A DNA stretch of 64,000 bases from Alnus glutinosa (Eukaryota; Streptophyta; Magnoliopsida; Fagales; Betulaceae), in contig NC_084894.1 of NCBI RefSeq assembly GCF_958979055.1, positions 7,632,501 to 7,696,500 of the forward strand, read 5' to 3'. The translations under genes were made by a program, and so were the position numbers. A model generated the notes under the pieces. It ran no database searches. It was not told the origin of the DNA and saw only the letters and a program-made list of their open reading frames with translations. This document shows, piece after piece, positions 13,800 through 25,285 of this stretch (position 1 is the stretch's first letter; each line of letters begins with the position of its first letter).

Positions 13800-14705
13800 G
13801 AAATCATGATCCCTAGTAGCGAAGGACCACAAGATTAAAAGCACAAGATGACATAACTTTATAAGTATGCACTGTAATTACTCATTACTAATGATCCCAT
13901 AAATATAATAATATGGGATATAACTACAAAAGGATCCGAAATTTTGAATAACAAAGAATGTGAAAGGCAGGAAAAAAAAAACATAAACTTTCATTTTCAT
14001 GATATTATTAAGGAAGAGAACAAGCATCATGTGACTCATCACCGAAAAAGAAAAGAAGACTAGCTCTCGCAACCCTCTTTCCCAGGCCCACACTCTTTGC
14101 CTCCCACAAAACACGATCACGTGGGGTGGACGTGCTCTTCACAAGCAAACACACACACAAACCGGCCCTGTTCCATCAAGACATTAGACATGCCCATTCG
14201 CTCCGTCCCCGCGATGGGAGAACAGCCAAATCACGCGGCGCCACCAGCCTTCCCGTCAATATCATTGTCTAAATTTTCAGGATCCAATGTTCCCGACACA
14301 GCCATTGACCCGCAATTTTCTATAAAAGAAAAAAAATACGCCACTAAAAACATACAAACAGGAACCCAGCTGTCGATGACATTATAGTGAGAAACCAAAA
14401 ACATTCCGCTCAATTTTTGCTGCCAGCCATCAATTTCTTGCCGTCCCGGTTGAGGCTAAGTTTTCAATCTCTCTCTATGTGATGGCAATTTGCAACTGCT
14501 TTTACCCTCACAATAATTGTCCCAATTTTCACTTGCATGTAAAATTGCCAATGCACATGGTAAAAAGTTTGCAGCCATGATCGAGTCAAAGCGGGTCAAA
14601 TTAGGGCAAGTGGACCATATTATGATTCTTACCTTCTTGCCCACTTGAAATTTCCTTTCTTATTAAAAATCTTTTTTTTTTTTTTCTTTTTTTTTTTTGT
14701 GCTCA

Positions 14706-17700
14706 TTAATAATACTCCACAGGGGTCTCTGGACAACTTTCATCTGATACAACTTCTTTACTAAATGGTGGAGGGGTAAAAGGTGGAGGAGTACATCTTA
14801 ACAATGCCCAATTGACTCCTTGGAAAAATGGGTGGTGCTTGATGGCCGACGCACCCATTGTGCACCCTAGTCGCCTGGCCGGGTCTTTGACCAATAGTTG
14901 TGATATGAGGTCCTTGGCTGTAGCAGGCACGGCGGGCTCTTTCGGGAACTCGAGGGCTCGAGCCACGATATTAGCTAGGGTTAGCTCATTGTCCACTCCC
15001 CTAAAGGGCGTGACCCCATAAAATAGTTCGAACATAAATACTCCTAGCGTCCACCAATCAACAGCACTCCCATGGCCCTCTCCCGACACTATCTCCGGCG
15101 CCAAATACTCGTGGGTCCCGACGAAGGACATGGACCGGACGTCGATGGGCTCGGCCACAAATTCTGGCCCACCGCGTTGGCCCAGCTTCTTCTTGCGCTT
15201 GCGTTTTGGGTGGAAACATGATACGGCAGGGACTATACAATTGGGAATAATGCATGAAGATGAGGTGAAAGGAGGTGGATCAACCGAGCAGTCCTTTTGT
15301 GGGGCCGGGGTGGGTGGTTTTTGATCAGAGATTAACTGAGCAGTCGATGTAGAGCTGTCACATTTTAACGAGAGGTCAAAGTCAGTGAGCATAATGTGAC
15401 CGTCCGACCGAACGAGCACATTTTCGGGCTTGAGATCACGGTATACAATCCCCATCATGTGAAGGTACTCTAGAGCCACCACCACCTCCGACGCGTAGAA
15501 CCTGGAGACACCAATAGATTAAGAGTATTATTAACCGACCAACTCTGATTAAATAATTAATCACTTAAATAAAGTCAACATGATTGATTAAAGATCAGCA
15601 AGAAATTGTAGCGGGGTCCAATGGTTTTGGTCAGGGATATGATTAACCCCCATGTTTAATGAAATTGCACTAATGCCAGTGTGCATGATTTAGCTGAGAT
15701 GTCATTGTCCTCTCAAAATCATCATTGGTCTTTGCATGATATCTGCAAATTAGGTTTGTGATTTACTACTGACGTGTAGTACAGTAGTAGATAAGTGAAT
15801 AATTGACAAGGTGAGGGAGGCTTCAACTGTTACTGTTCCAAAAAACAAAACAAAAAAAAACTCTTTTGACCTTAAAATAATACGAAAATAAACTTCTAAA
15901 AAGAAAATAATTTTCAAAATACAGCAATCAAGGTTTAAAGAAGAAAAAAATCATGATACATCAAGTTCTCTATCGTGTGCCATATAGGACTAAACATGAC
16001 TAAATTGATTAAACATGTTTCTTGTACTATTTTGTTATGATGTTGTTGTCTACTTTCCATATCTGTTTCAATTCACATCATCGTCAGTATCTCTCTTACA
16101 AGGCTTGTCATTCACAGAGGCCGGAACCACATCAAGCATCGGCGGCAATAGTCACCTCAAAAATTCAAAAATTATATGTTTTTTCAATGGAATAATCTCT
16201 AAAAAATTATATGTTTTTTAATCAAATCTATTTTATACTTTCCAAATGCGTTCAAACGGTTGAAAATCACATCATCATCATCATCAAAATCCATTCCTAG
16301 GCATACACCGAAGCAGACCGTGATCGACATAGATTCTCAGGATAAACAGGACAGGACAAAAAATAAAAGTAGGACTAAAATAAATTATGAAGCAAATGTA
16401 TTCTAGAAGTCGGGAAAAGGCAAAGAAAGATATTTAAAATATTTAGGGAACAGAAAGCAATAAAATAGATATAAGAAGCCAATATGTGGGATAATATTAG
16501 GGAAAGAATCCCAGAAATCCCGTGAGCCAGAATACAGGAATTACGGATTTCCTGGGCATCTCCGTTGGGCCATGAACAGGAAAGCTTCCCAAGTGATGGC
16601 TATGAAAATTGTTAAATATGCCCAGATGCTCCTTAAAGAGCAACAGCTTGCATTATGTATGAATAGTCGTATAATAATAATAATAATTATTATTATTATA
16701 ATTGTATTGATAGAACCTCAACCACCAAAATGCCCTATGATGGTGGTCACAACCGTCCCCTTCAAGGCGTCAAGTCGTCAACCATATTCATATTATGATT
16801 ATTATCTACCTGCTGAATTAACAACGCTAATAATAGGGCATTTACCATGACAGATCCTCACGTCAAGGAATGGGCACCAACGTTGGTGTCCTAGTAGTTG
16901 ACCTTCCATATTTAAAATGGTACGGACTAGGAAAGACAACAGGAGTGGCATTTATGCAATAATAGCGTAATAAAAGCCCTGTTATGACCAGATTGCCCAA
17001 TTAGGCACATGGGGCTTATCACCGATGCCCGGGAGTCAGGACATCTGGACATGGAAACTTAAAAAAACTCTCACTGATCTCCAGTACGCGTCCAATGCGA
17101 TTGGCTGGAACGGTCAACCAACGGATTCGCGACTCTCGAGCTTACCTAGGCTTTCACGCAGCCAAGCGCTACGCTCTACGCAACGTAGAGCCAAGTGATC
17201 CCCTGTGGGAATGACGCACGGTAACAAGTGGGACCAAATTAGGAGACGCACCGGACTTGCCAGGTGTTGTCCCCACAGGCGATCTATCGTTTCATCGTCG
17301 TCGCTGAGACGTTAAGGAGCGCGCGTACAGTGTACACACGAACACCGCTCTCGAATTTTAAAAGAAAAGAAAAGCTAAAGATTATGATGTGCTTTAATAA
17401 CGTGCGCACCTGACGGTAGATTCGGGGAAGCGTTTAGAGGGCTGGCGTTGGCGGAGCACGTGAAGGTCACCGCCGGGGCAGAACTCGGTCAGGAGACAGA
17501 GCCACCGGGGCGCGTCGATGCTGGCATAGAGAGTGGGCAAGAACGGGTGGTCCAACATTTCAAGAATTTCCCTCTCGGTCCTCGCCCGCCCTTCCTTGCT
17601 CCGGCTCGCTAGCTCCTTCTTGTCCATCACCTTGGCGGCGAAGAGGCAGCCATCGGAGGACTTCAGCTGGGCGAGGTAGACGGAGCCGATGTCGCCGGAG

Positions 17701-17981
17701 CCAAGCCGGACAGCGAACCGGATGTCCGATAGACCGAGCTGGAGGGCCGGAGACTCGGACCGGATCCGGTGGATGGCCGACCAGCAGGGGTCGGAGGAGG
17801 GCGCGTGGGGCTTGGCGGTGGTGGAGGTTAGCGGGCCGGAGGAGGCCGCGAGAGTGGCCTCGGAGCCGGAGCTGGTGCTGCGGTTGATGTCGGCTGTGGT
17901 GGCGGTGGTGGTAGTGGTGGCGGTGGAGGTGAAGCTCAGGCTCTGGAGGTCGTCGGCTAAGTCGTCGAGCCACGGCTCCAT
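14706..17981 (-). CDS. AGC VIII Ser/Thr protein kinase (AGC1-12-like)
   Basis: Two coding exons, 17981-17410 and 15501-14706, joined through an AG|G arginine codon with a GT..AG intron of 1,908 bp. The protein is 455 aa. The N-terminus (about 1-85) is Ser/Thr-rich. The kinase domain has the glycine loop [11 protein letters not shown] (93-103), Lys117, catalytic YRDLKPEN (211-218), DFD (231-233) instead of DFG, an activation-segment insertion (about 238-308) with a basic cluster near 290-297, [12 protein letters not shown] (316-327), and [15 protein letters not shown] and the insertion are hallmarks of plant AGC VIII kinases, which include the PIN-phosphorylating PINOID and D6PK groups. The start [14 protein letters not shown] resembles my recollection of Arabidopsis At3g44610 (AGC1-12). 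The C-terminus ends VEYY, a weak form of the aromatic hydrophobic motif. The intron carries an ATT/TAA repeat near 16670-16697. Confidence 0.93.
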
Positions 17982-18532
17982 TTTACACGGAGATAGAGAG
18001 GGAGTGAAACTGTGAAAGAGAGTGTGTGTGTCTCTTTTGTGGAAAAAAGAAGGAACTAAAAGGGAGGTTTTTGAAGGGTGGGGGTGGGACAGTTGGTTGT
18101 ATGGGTGTTGGGCCGAAAAAGGTGGTTTTGGGCCATGTGGAAGTTCAGCTTTGCCGGGAATTTGGGTAAAGGGTGGGCCGGGTTTATCTAAACATTGCCC
18201 AATCATACTCGTTTAGTCGTTTTTATACGGGAGAATAAATATCTAGTGCTAAACAGAAATAACAATGTTTTTTTTTTTTAGGGAATATTACAGCTTTAAA
18301 TACTTAAAAACAATAGTTTGACCAGATTTATTTTCTATCTTTTTAGTTAATTGATATTAGAATATTAATTATATGAGTAAATTAGTAATTTTCTATTTTT
18401 GACTACACAATTTACTTCTCATTTCAATTATATATTTTGTGTATTGAGTTTCACGTAAAGAAAGTATTAAAATATCAATTGAATTTTTAACTTTTTCATT
18501 TTCTGTCCGCTTAGTTTTTGAGATAACTTAGG
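17982..18532. other. 5' flank of the minus-strand kinase
   Basis: Begins with the kinase's presumed 5' leader (read on the minus strand), which is purine/pyrimidine-biased with a short GT run at 18022-18031. Beyond about 18240 the DNA is AT-rich with no recognised motif. No promoter element could be assigned with confidence. Confidence 0.4.
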
Positions 18533-19659
18533 ATGTGGCCATTAATTCCACCAACAATCGTTTAGGCATTAGTGTCATTGTTCGAGATCATTTGGGTTAT
18601 GTGATTGATACAAGAAGTCAGACTAACTATTTTGTATTTGAAAATGTAGCTAAGGATTTTCTGAGCTTTAAAGTTGGGAAAGGTCATGATATATTTCTTT
18701 AGTTTGATGCTTGGCACCCGGCTGGTAAGCTTGTTGATATCTATGGATTTCGAATGTTTATGATTCTGGGATTGGCATTGATGCTAAGCTGTCTACTGTT
18801 CTGCAATGAAAATTGGATTTGGCCCCCTGCTCGTTCGGAAGCTTTGGTTAATATTCAGAGCCAACTTTCGGGTATTGCCATTGGTGAAGCTGATACTCCT
18901 GTGTGGAAGTCTAGAAGGGGAACCTACTCATGTTCGGAGACTTGGAATTCTCTTCGGACTAAAGCCCCTGAGGTCCCTTGGTGGCAGGTTGTGTTGTTTC
19001 CGTTAGCCATTCCTCGACATGCTTTCGTGTTATGGCTTGTTTTTAGGAATGCTCTTACTACCAAAGAACGTATGTGTGGCTGGGGATTTACTGGAAATTC
19101 ATTATCTCGGTTCTATTATGGGTGTCTGGAATCGATTGATCATTTGTTTTTCCAATGTAGTTTCTGTAGAAGAGTTTGGCATCATTTGATGGCTGCTTGT
19201 TTTATTTCTAACCCTTGTGTGCACTGGGATGATGTTTTGGTCTGGAGCTGCAATTTGAAGGGTAAAAGTCTGCAAAATATACTCTGTAAACTTTGTTTGG
19301 CAGCAGCTATATATCATTTATGGAGGTTGATGAATGACCTTTGTTATGGTAATACTCCTTTGACTGAAGAAGCTCTTGTTGCTTGGATTAAAGGGGATGT
19401 TAGAACTCGGGTCTTGTCTAGTAGGAAGCTAAAGAATCTCTTGGGTAGCCTATCACAGCAGTGGCGTTTGTAAAATGTTGTTGTTTTGTTTCTGGTTTTA
19501 GTTGTTCTGTGGTTTTTGGTTGTGCAGTAATTTGTTTTGGTTGTTAGTATGATGTGTAGAGAGTTTGTTCTCTTATTTGTAAGGTGTATCCAGTGTTTAT
19601 TGGAGTGATGTTTTCTGTTGAGTTTGGTTTATAAAGGCATTGATTCATCAAAAAAAAAA
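18533..19659 (+). mobile_element. 5'-truncated LINE remnant with zf-RVT domain
   Basis: A frame through 18754-19473 encodes the C-terminal part of a plant non-LTR retrotransposon polyprotein: the zinc-binding reverse-transcriptase domain with IPRHAFVLWLVFRNALTTKE and a C..C..H..C-type cluster (CGWGF...CLESIDHLFFQC). Upstream in the same frame is FDAWHPAGKL, where the preceding Trp codon is TAG at 18700-18702. Further upstream, near 18533-18650, is an RNase H-like stretch (GISVIVRDHLGYVI), out of the usual order. A poly-A tail of ten bases (19650-19659) marks the 3' end. The reverse-transcriptase core is missing, so it is dead. Confidence 0.85.
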
Positions 19660-21277
19660 GGTGCTAGTGGAATCGATAGCTGCCTAAATGCAACAGAGTT
19701 TAGCCGTAATTTGGCTCTACAAAGAAAGTATTTTGTTGGGAGGTGCTTCATTGCATGTAGTAACTGCGATCAAGAACAATGGACAAAATTGGAGTTGATA
19801 TGATCAGATAGTTAAGGGTGCTAAATGCATCTTAAATGGGCTTTGGAAGTGGCAGATTGGTCATACAAAGAGAGATGCAAATTTTGGTGCGCATGGGTGA
19901 GTCAAAGGTTGCAATAAAATAAGTCATTAATAGTGTTGAATGGGAGAAATTTCATTGTGTATCTTTGACATTGTAACTAATTTAATTCACCCTCTTTGTT
20001 CATCTCTATTGATCAACTCCTTGGTAATAGCATACGTGAATCAAAAGTTCATCCTAGCTAGAAAATAGTGGGGACTTCAGTTAGGGTTTGAAGGGACCTT
20101 CACTTCGCCATCTCGATTGGCAGTGGGTGTGGTTTTGGGCATGTTTTAGGGGCAATTGCAATACTTGGATGATGGGTTTTAAAGGGTTAATCATTGGGTG
20201 TTTGATGGTTATAGAGGGTTTGAGATTGTAACGCCTCCAATATTTATGCATTTATAATTACTTTGAGGCATTGTTAGACATTAAATTTGCAGTGTAAAAT
20301 AGCTGTAAATATATATTTTTTTCCTATAACTATGACATCACATAGATAATGTTTACCATAACACTAAATACGAGCATATTACGTGCATTCATATGTCACC
20401 TAATTACCGTTAAAGGATAGAAATTCTTTGCGGTAAATGTAGATTTGTATCCCATAAATCAAGGGATTTAGATGATTTGATTATCGTAAGTTAAATGATT
20501 TTTTAACCTTAATCCAAGGTTATTAGGCGATAGTCTTCAACTGTAACTTAGATGGTTGAATTCCTGATATACTTTAACATCTCCCTCAAACACATAGTGA
20601 AAAGTTGTGGAATCTTGAGTTTTATTTATTTATTTATTTTTATTAATAGTATTTTCGTCATTGGGGGACATTGATAATTTTTGGTAATTTATAGGAGACA
20701 CTATCCCAATTAAAAATTTGAAGAAAACATTATGGTTTTAGTGGTACGTGACTAAAAAAAAAAAAAAAGGGCCTTCATTTTGATAACAAAACCTAAAATG
20801 TGCAATAAATGGCCATCGGACAGTCCAACAAGAGTAACACTAAAAGGAAAACTCATGTTCTCTTTTGAGTTATCTCAAAATTGATGTGGTTTTTAAAATT
20901 ACCATTAGATACATGATAGATCACTATTAAATTTTGATTCAATAGTGATTTTAAAAGTCACATTAATTTTAAATAATCATTCAAAAAAGACGTAAATCTT
21001 CTTCCTTATATAAAGCATTGCCCGCCCAACAGTAAACTTTTGGGTTCGGTCTCTCCAAACCATTGTGATAAAAACTAGGGTTAAATTTTTTTTTGTTCCA
21101 TGTGGTTTAACGACTTTAAAGTTTTTATTTATTTATTTTTTAAGTTTTTATTATTGTAAGTTTTTTAATTTTTAATTATACATAAGAACAAGTGTTACTT
21201 TTTTAAAGCATGTAACGTAAATTTTCGCCAATTTTTAGATGGAAGTTGGACAGAGGATGTATATACTATCTCTCTCC
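19660..21277. other. Intergenic, AT-rich
   Basis: No gene supported. A degenerate copy of the ATGTGATTTTTAAAAT-type MITE also seen at 37058-37200 lies near 20870-20970, based on shared internal motifs only. Confidence 0.4.
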
Positions 21278-21289
21278 TCACACTACAAA

Positions 21290-21700
21290 AATCGCTGCAC
21301 TTGTGACACGTGTCAAATTGTGCAAGCGTCAAAAATGGACACGCGTATGAAATACACGTGTCCAATTGGACACGTGTATTTTATACGCGTGTGCAAGTGG
21401 ACACGAGTATAAAATACTTGTGTCAAACTGGACACGTGTCTTAATACACGTGTGCAAGTGGACACGAGTATAAAATACTCGTGTCGAACTGGACACGTGT
21501 AATAAGACACGTGTCCAGTTTGACACGAGTATTTTATACTCGTGTCCACTTGCACACGTGTATTAAGACACGTGTCCAGTTTGACACGAGTATTTTATAC
21601 TCGTGTCCACTTGCACACGTGTATTAAGACACGTGTCCAGTTTGACACGAGTATTTTATACTCGTGTCCACTTGCACACGTGTATTTTTACACGTGGCAA
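21290..21700. repeat. Left subterminal repeat array of the CACTA element
   Basis: About a dozen CACGTG cores occur in 400 bp, mostly as ACACGTGT, alternating with ACACGAGT/ACTCGTGT. A 61-bp unit starting GACACGTGTCCAGTTTGACA repeats three times (21506-21566, 21567-21627, 21628-21688). The array to the left (about 21390-21500) is the inverse, giving a large palindrome centred near 21500. In En/Spm, subterminal repeats bind TnpA; the same role is inferred here. Confidence 0.85.
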
Positions 21701-22229
21701 ATTGGTATTTTTTGCCAAAATAAACATTAAAAAAAAAATCAGTGTTGTATTAATTTTTTAAAATTAAAAAAAAAATTAAACTCATTATCTTATTAATCAT
21801 ACAAATCTTTGAAAATACGGTGTACATAACTTATACACATAAAATTAAGTTTGAAAAGTATATGCTATATGTAAATTTTATATTTGAAATTTATACTTTT
21901 TAGGTTCTTTATTTATATGTATATAGTATACTATATTGTACTATATACATAATTAACCAAATTTGGTGCTATATATCTAATTAAACCAAATAGTTCAAAT
22001 TAGGGTTCAGTTTTGTACACCATCTACGTTTAGAAACAAAAAAAAAAAAATTTAAACATAACAAAGTTAAAAAACCTATAATTAATACTATATATATAGA
22101 TATGCATGCATGTAAACGGTTTAGAAATTATATACAGTAACCTTTTTATTTATGGCTATATATAGTAATTGCAATTATTTTTAGAATTCTGCGCTACATA
22201 ATGAATTAAATACTTATAGTTTAGTCCCT

Positions 22230-22990
22230 CATATAGTACATATATACATTTAGGGTTTATGGCTATATATAGTACATACCCTTAGGGTTAGGGTTTATAG
22301 CTATATATAGTATATACACTTAGGGCTAGGGTTTATACCTATATATAGTATATATACTTAGGATTATGGTTTATCGATATATATAGTATATACACTTACG
22401 GTTTGGGTTTTAGGGTTTATAGGTATATATAATATATACACTTAGGGCTATGAATTATAATTTAATTGATTTTACGTTTAATGAATAATAATGTCAATAT
22501 ATTTTTCACGTTTCATTATTGTACACTTTTAAATATATATATATATATATTAAATCATGAGCAGTTCAAAATTAAATAAAACCGATATATATAGTATATA
22601 CACTTAAACTTATGATTTATAGCTATATATAGTATACATACTTAGGGTTAGGGTTTATCGCTATATATAGTATATACACTTAGGGTTAGGGTTTATAGCT
22701 ATATATAGTATATACTTAGGGTTAAGGTTTATCGCTATATATAGTATATACACTTAGGGTTAGGGTTTTATGTTGTATAGGTATATATAATATATACACT
22801 TAAAGCTATGGGTTATGATTTAATTGATTTTACATTTTATGAATAATAATATCAATATATTTTTCATGTGTTATTATTGTATACTTTTAAATATATATAT
22901 TAAATCACGAGGATTAGGGTTAGGGTTTATGACTATATACAATACGTACCATTAATTAGGATTGTAGTTTATAGCTATATATAGTCTATG
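22230..22990. repeat. Telomere-like AT repeat array inside the CACTA element
   Basis: A unit of roughly 40-45 bp, containing CTATATATAGTATATACACT then TAGGGTTAGGGTTTAT, repeats many times with variation. A higher-order duplication of about 355 bp is visible: the stretch with TTTAATTGATTTTACG near 22460 recurs as TTTAATTGATTTTACA near 22820. The TTAGGG motifs resemble plant telomere sequence but are degenerate and embedded in the unit, so this is not a telomere. Confidence 0.8.
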
Positions 22991-23107
22991 CACTTAGGGT
23001 TAGAGTTTAATTTTATGGTTAGGTTTTAGTTTTTATTTTTTATTTAGCTATATGTACGGTATATACATTTCAGGCTGCATGGGTTTATATTTTTTTTTTA
23101 TGTGGTT

Positions 23108-23112
<5 letters not shown>

Positions 23113-23162
<50 letters not shown>
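23113..23162. repeat. (AT)n microsatellite
   Basis: About 50 bp of alternating AT in the CACTA left half. Confidence 0.9.
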
Positions 23163-23165
<3 letters not shown>

Positions 23166-23530
23166 ATGCATGCAAATACATTTCGGGACGTGTATTTAAA
23201 TACAAAATAATATATAGTACATATACTTAGGGTTATGGTAGTATAGTATATATACTTATACTTAGTGTCATGATTTAAATTTAGGGTTTATATTTAGTTT
23301 TAATTTATAGTTTATGTTTTAGTTTTAGGTCTTAGGGTTTAGCAATGTGTACATGCAGTACATGCAGTGCATACACGTTATGGGTTGCATGGGTTTATAT
23401 AAAATATATATAATATATTAAATATATATATATAATATATTAAAAAAAAATTAAAAAAATGACATTTGGAGACGTGTATTTACATACACGTCCCCAATTG
23501 GGCACGTGTACTACGTACACGTGTCCAATT

Positions 23531-23580
23531 GATTGGCCAGGTACTGCGCGGGAGTTCTCCCGCGCGCCACCTGGCCAATC
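23531..23580. repeat. GC-rich 50-bp hairpin
   Basis: GATTGGCCAGGT (23531-23542) pairs with 23569-23580, and GCGCGGGAG (23546-23554) pairs with 23557-23565. That leaves a 3/3 internal loop and a two-base turn. It sits beside ACACGTGT-type repeats and is far more GC-rich than its surroundings. Confidence 0.9.
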
Positions 23581-23676
23581 TTAGGATATAAATTATATTT
23601 AAATTATATATTATTCAAATTATATACTTTTTAAATATATTTTAAATTCAAAATTTTATATTTAATTTATATAAAA

Positions 23677-23711
23677 GAAATGGGTAGCTTCCAGAGGAAG
23701 CTACCCATTTC
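23677..23711. repeat. Perfect 16-bp inverted repeat with 3-base loop
   Basis: GAAATGGGTAGCTTCC, then AGA, then its exact reverse complement. It lies directly before a CT-rich leader-like stretch. Confidence 0.95.
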
Positions 23712-23735
23712 TTACGTAATTCTCTCTCTCTCTCA

Positions 23736-23773
<38 letters not shown>

Positions 23774-23880
23774 CGAGCTCTGGCCGGCGACGACAGCCCA
23801 TTCCGGCGACCCTCCCTCTCTCTCGCTCTCCCTAGCTCTCTCACCTCCCGTTCCGGCCGGCCAGTACTGTCCGGTACCGG

Positions 23881-23913
<33 letters not shown>

Positions 23914-24021
23914 GCTCTCTCTCTCTCTCAGCTCTCGCCACTGTCCCCCGCCACTGCACAGCCCTCGCGTCCGTTCAAGGTATTCCCTCCACTTCCGGCC
24001 TCTCACTCTCACTCATCTTCT

Positions 24022-24063
<42 letters not shown>

Positions 24064-24145
24064 TTACAGTGCATATCTAACATTTTGAGCTTTAATTTTT
24101 TTTTTTTTTTTTTTTTTTTCTGTCAAAAATTCCAGGTACACGTAC
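23712..24145 (+). other. CT-rich, GC-rich leader-like segment with possible intron donor
   Basis: Three (CT)n runs (about 23735-23770, 23886-23912, 24025-24060) flank GC-rich blocks rich in CCGG. A possible splice donor, TTCAAG|GTATTC, lies near 23979. This resembles the 5' untranslated region of a plant gene and could be the leader of the TnpA-type transcript or a captured host fragment. No protein is supported in it. Confidence 0.45.
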
Positions 24146-24152
24146 AAGCTTG

Positions 24153-24169
24153 CACTACAAAAATCACTG
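24153..24169 (+). repeat. Internal copy of the CACTA terminus
   Basis: CACTACAAAAATCACTG matches the left terminus (CACTACAAAAATCGCTG) with one difference, in the same orientation, about 2.9 kb inside the element. No matching right end or TCA duplication was found for it. Confidence 0.7.
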
Positions 24170-25285
24170 TGAGTTATTTTTATTTTTGTTTTCAATTTTT
24201 TGCTATAAGTTTGTATATTTTATTAATTTTTTTTGTGATATTTGTATAATTTTTTTCATTGTCTAGTTTGTGGAAATATGGAATATATACTTGCAGATTT
24301 TTTATTACTGATTTTTTATTACTGAATCATTGTCTAGTTGGTGGAAATATGGAAAATATGGAATATGGAAATATGGAATTTATTGGTGATTATATTTAAT
24401 TTTTTTTTAAAAAAAACTCTTGATGTGAGGATATTTGAGATATATTTTAGTGTGCTACTATGGATTTAATGTGCTATTGTGAATTTTGGTATTTTTATGA
24501 AGTGGCAAAAAGAAAAAATATCCGCTATCATCTTAATTTTATAAAAATATGATCGTGAGCAATAATGGCAAAGTAAAATTAAAATACAAAATTATAATCA
24601 ACATATTGTGCTATGAATATATATAAATTGTGGGGAAAATAAATTGTGCTACTAATATATATAAATTGTGGTATTTTCGGGAAAAAAAAAAAACAAAAAA
24701 ACAAATATTCCACTGTCCACCATTTACAATCATATTCGTAAAAAAAACCTTAAAACAAACGTCATAAATCATCAATTGCGACGAATTTGTTTTTTATCTT
24801 CCATTTTTAACGTTAACTATTCATGTGAAGAGACTACATATTTATAAGAAGAATTTGGTATCTTCAGATAAAAAAACTCAAAAAAAAAATACTAAAATTT
24901 CTCTCATATGCATATATAAACTTTATATCCTAAAATCATAACCATAAAACCAACACAATAATAATGGTACAACCTACCATGAGTGCGTACCGCTCGTACT
25001 AGCCACTGATGACCTACCTGATACGAATGATGAATTCGAGTACGACAGGCCCGACGTTGATCCGATTGAAGCTCCTGTGATACAATGATTGATGTATTTC
25101 TTGTGAGTATAATTAGCTTGAACTCAACACACTTGACTGATATATAAATTGTTTGTACAATTCGCTTGAACTGAATAAGGGTTTCTATTATTTGCATAAA
25201 TTTCGTTGTATAATTTGCATATTCATTAAAAATATATTACAAAAAATATTCTAATTAATTTGTCTACATTTATTCGCAGGTATTG

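Noticed and set aside
13615..13800. tRNA-derived SINE
   Set aside because: TGGTCCAGTAGTAAG and GTTCGAGAACC resemble A and B boxes, but their spacing is long and no tail or target duplication is clear.
20226..20270. LTR start (TGTAACGCCTCC)
   Set aside because: No matching end or target-site duplication found.
21506..21688. CRISPR-like array
   Set aside because: Regular repeats, but in a eukaryotic transposon end with no spacers or cas genes.
21313..21730. Frames with repeated TRVHLHTCI-type peptides
   Set aside because: Translations of the CACTA subterminal repeats.
22230..22990. Interstitial telomere
   Set aside because: TTAGGG motifs are degenerate, few per unit, and part of a longer AT-rich unit inside a transposon.
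24990..25089. Possible C-terminal remnant of a TnpD transposase (DLPDTNDEFEYDRPDVDP)
   Set aside because: Acidic tails of this type occur at the ends of some CACTA transposases, but the stretch is short and no catalytic part is present upstream.
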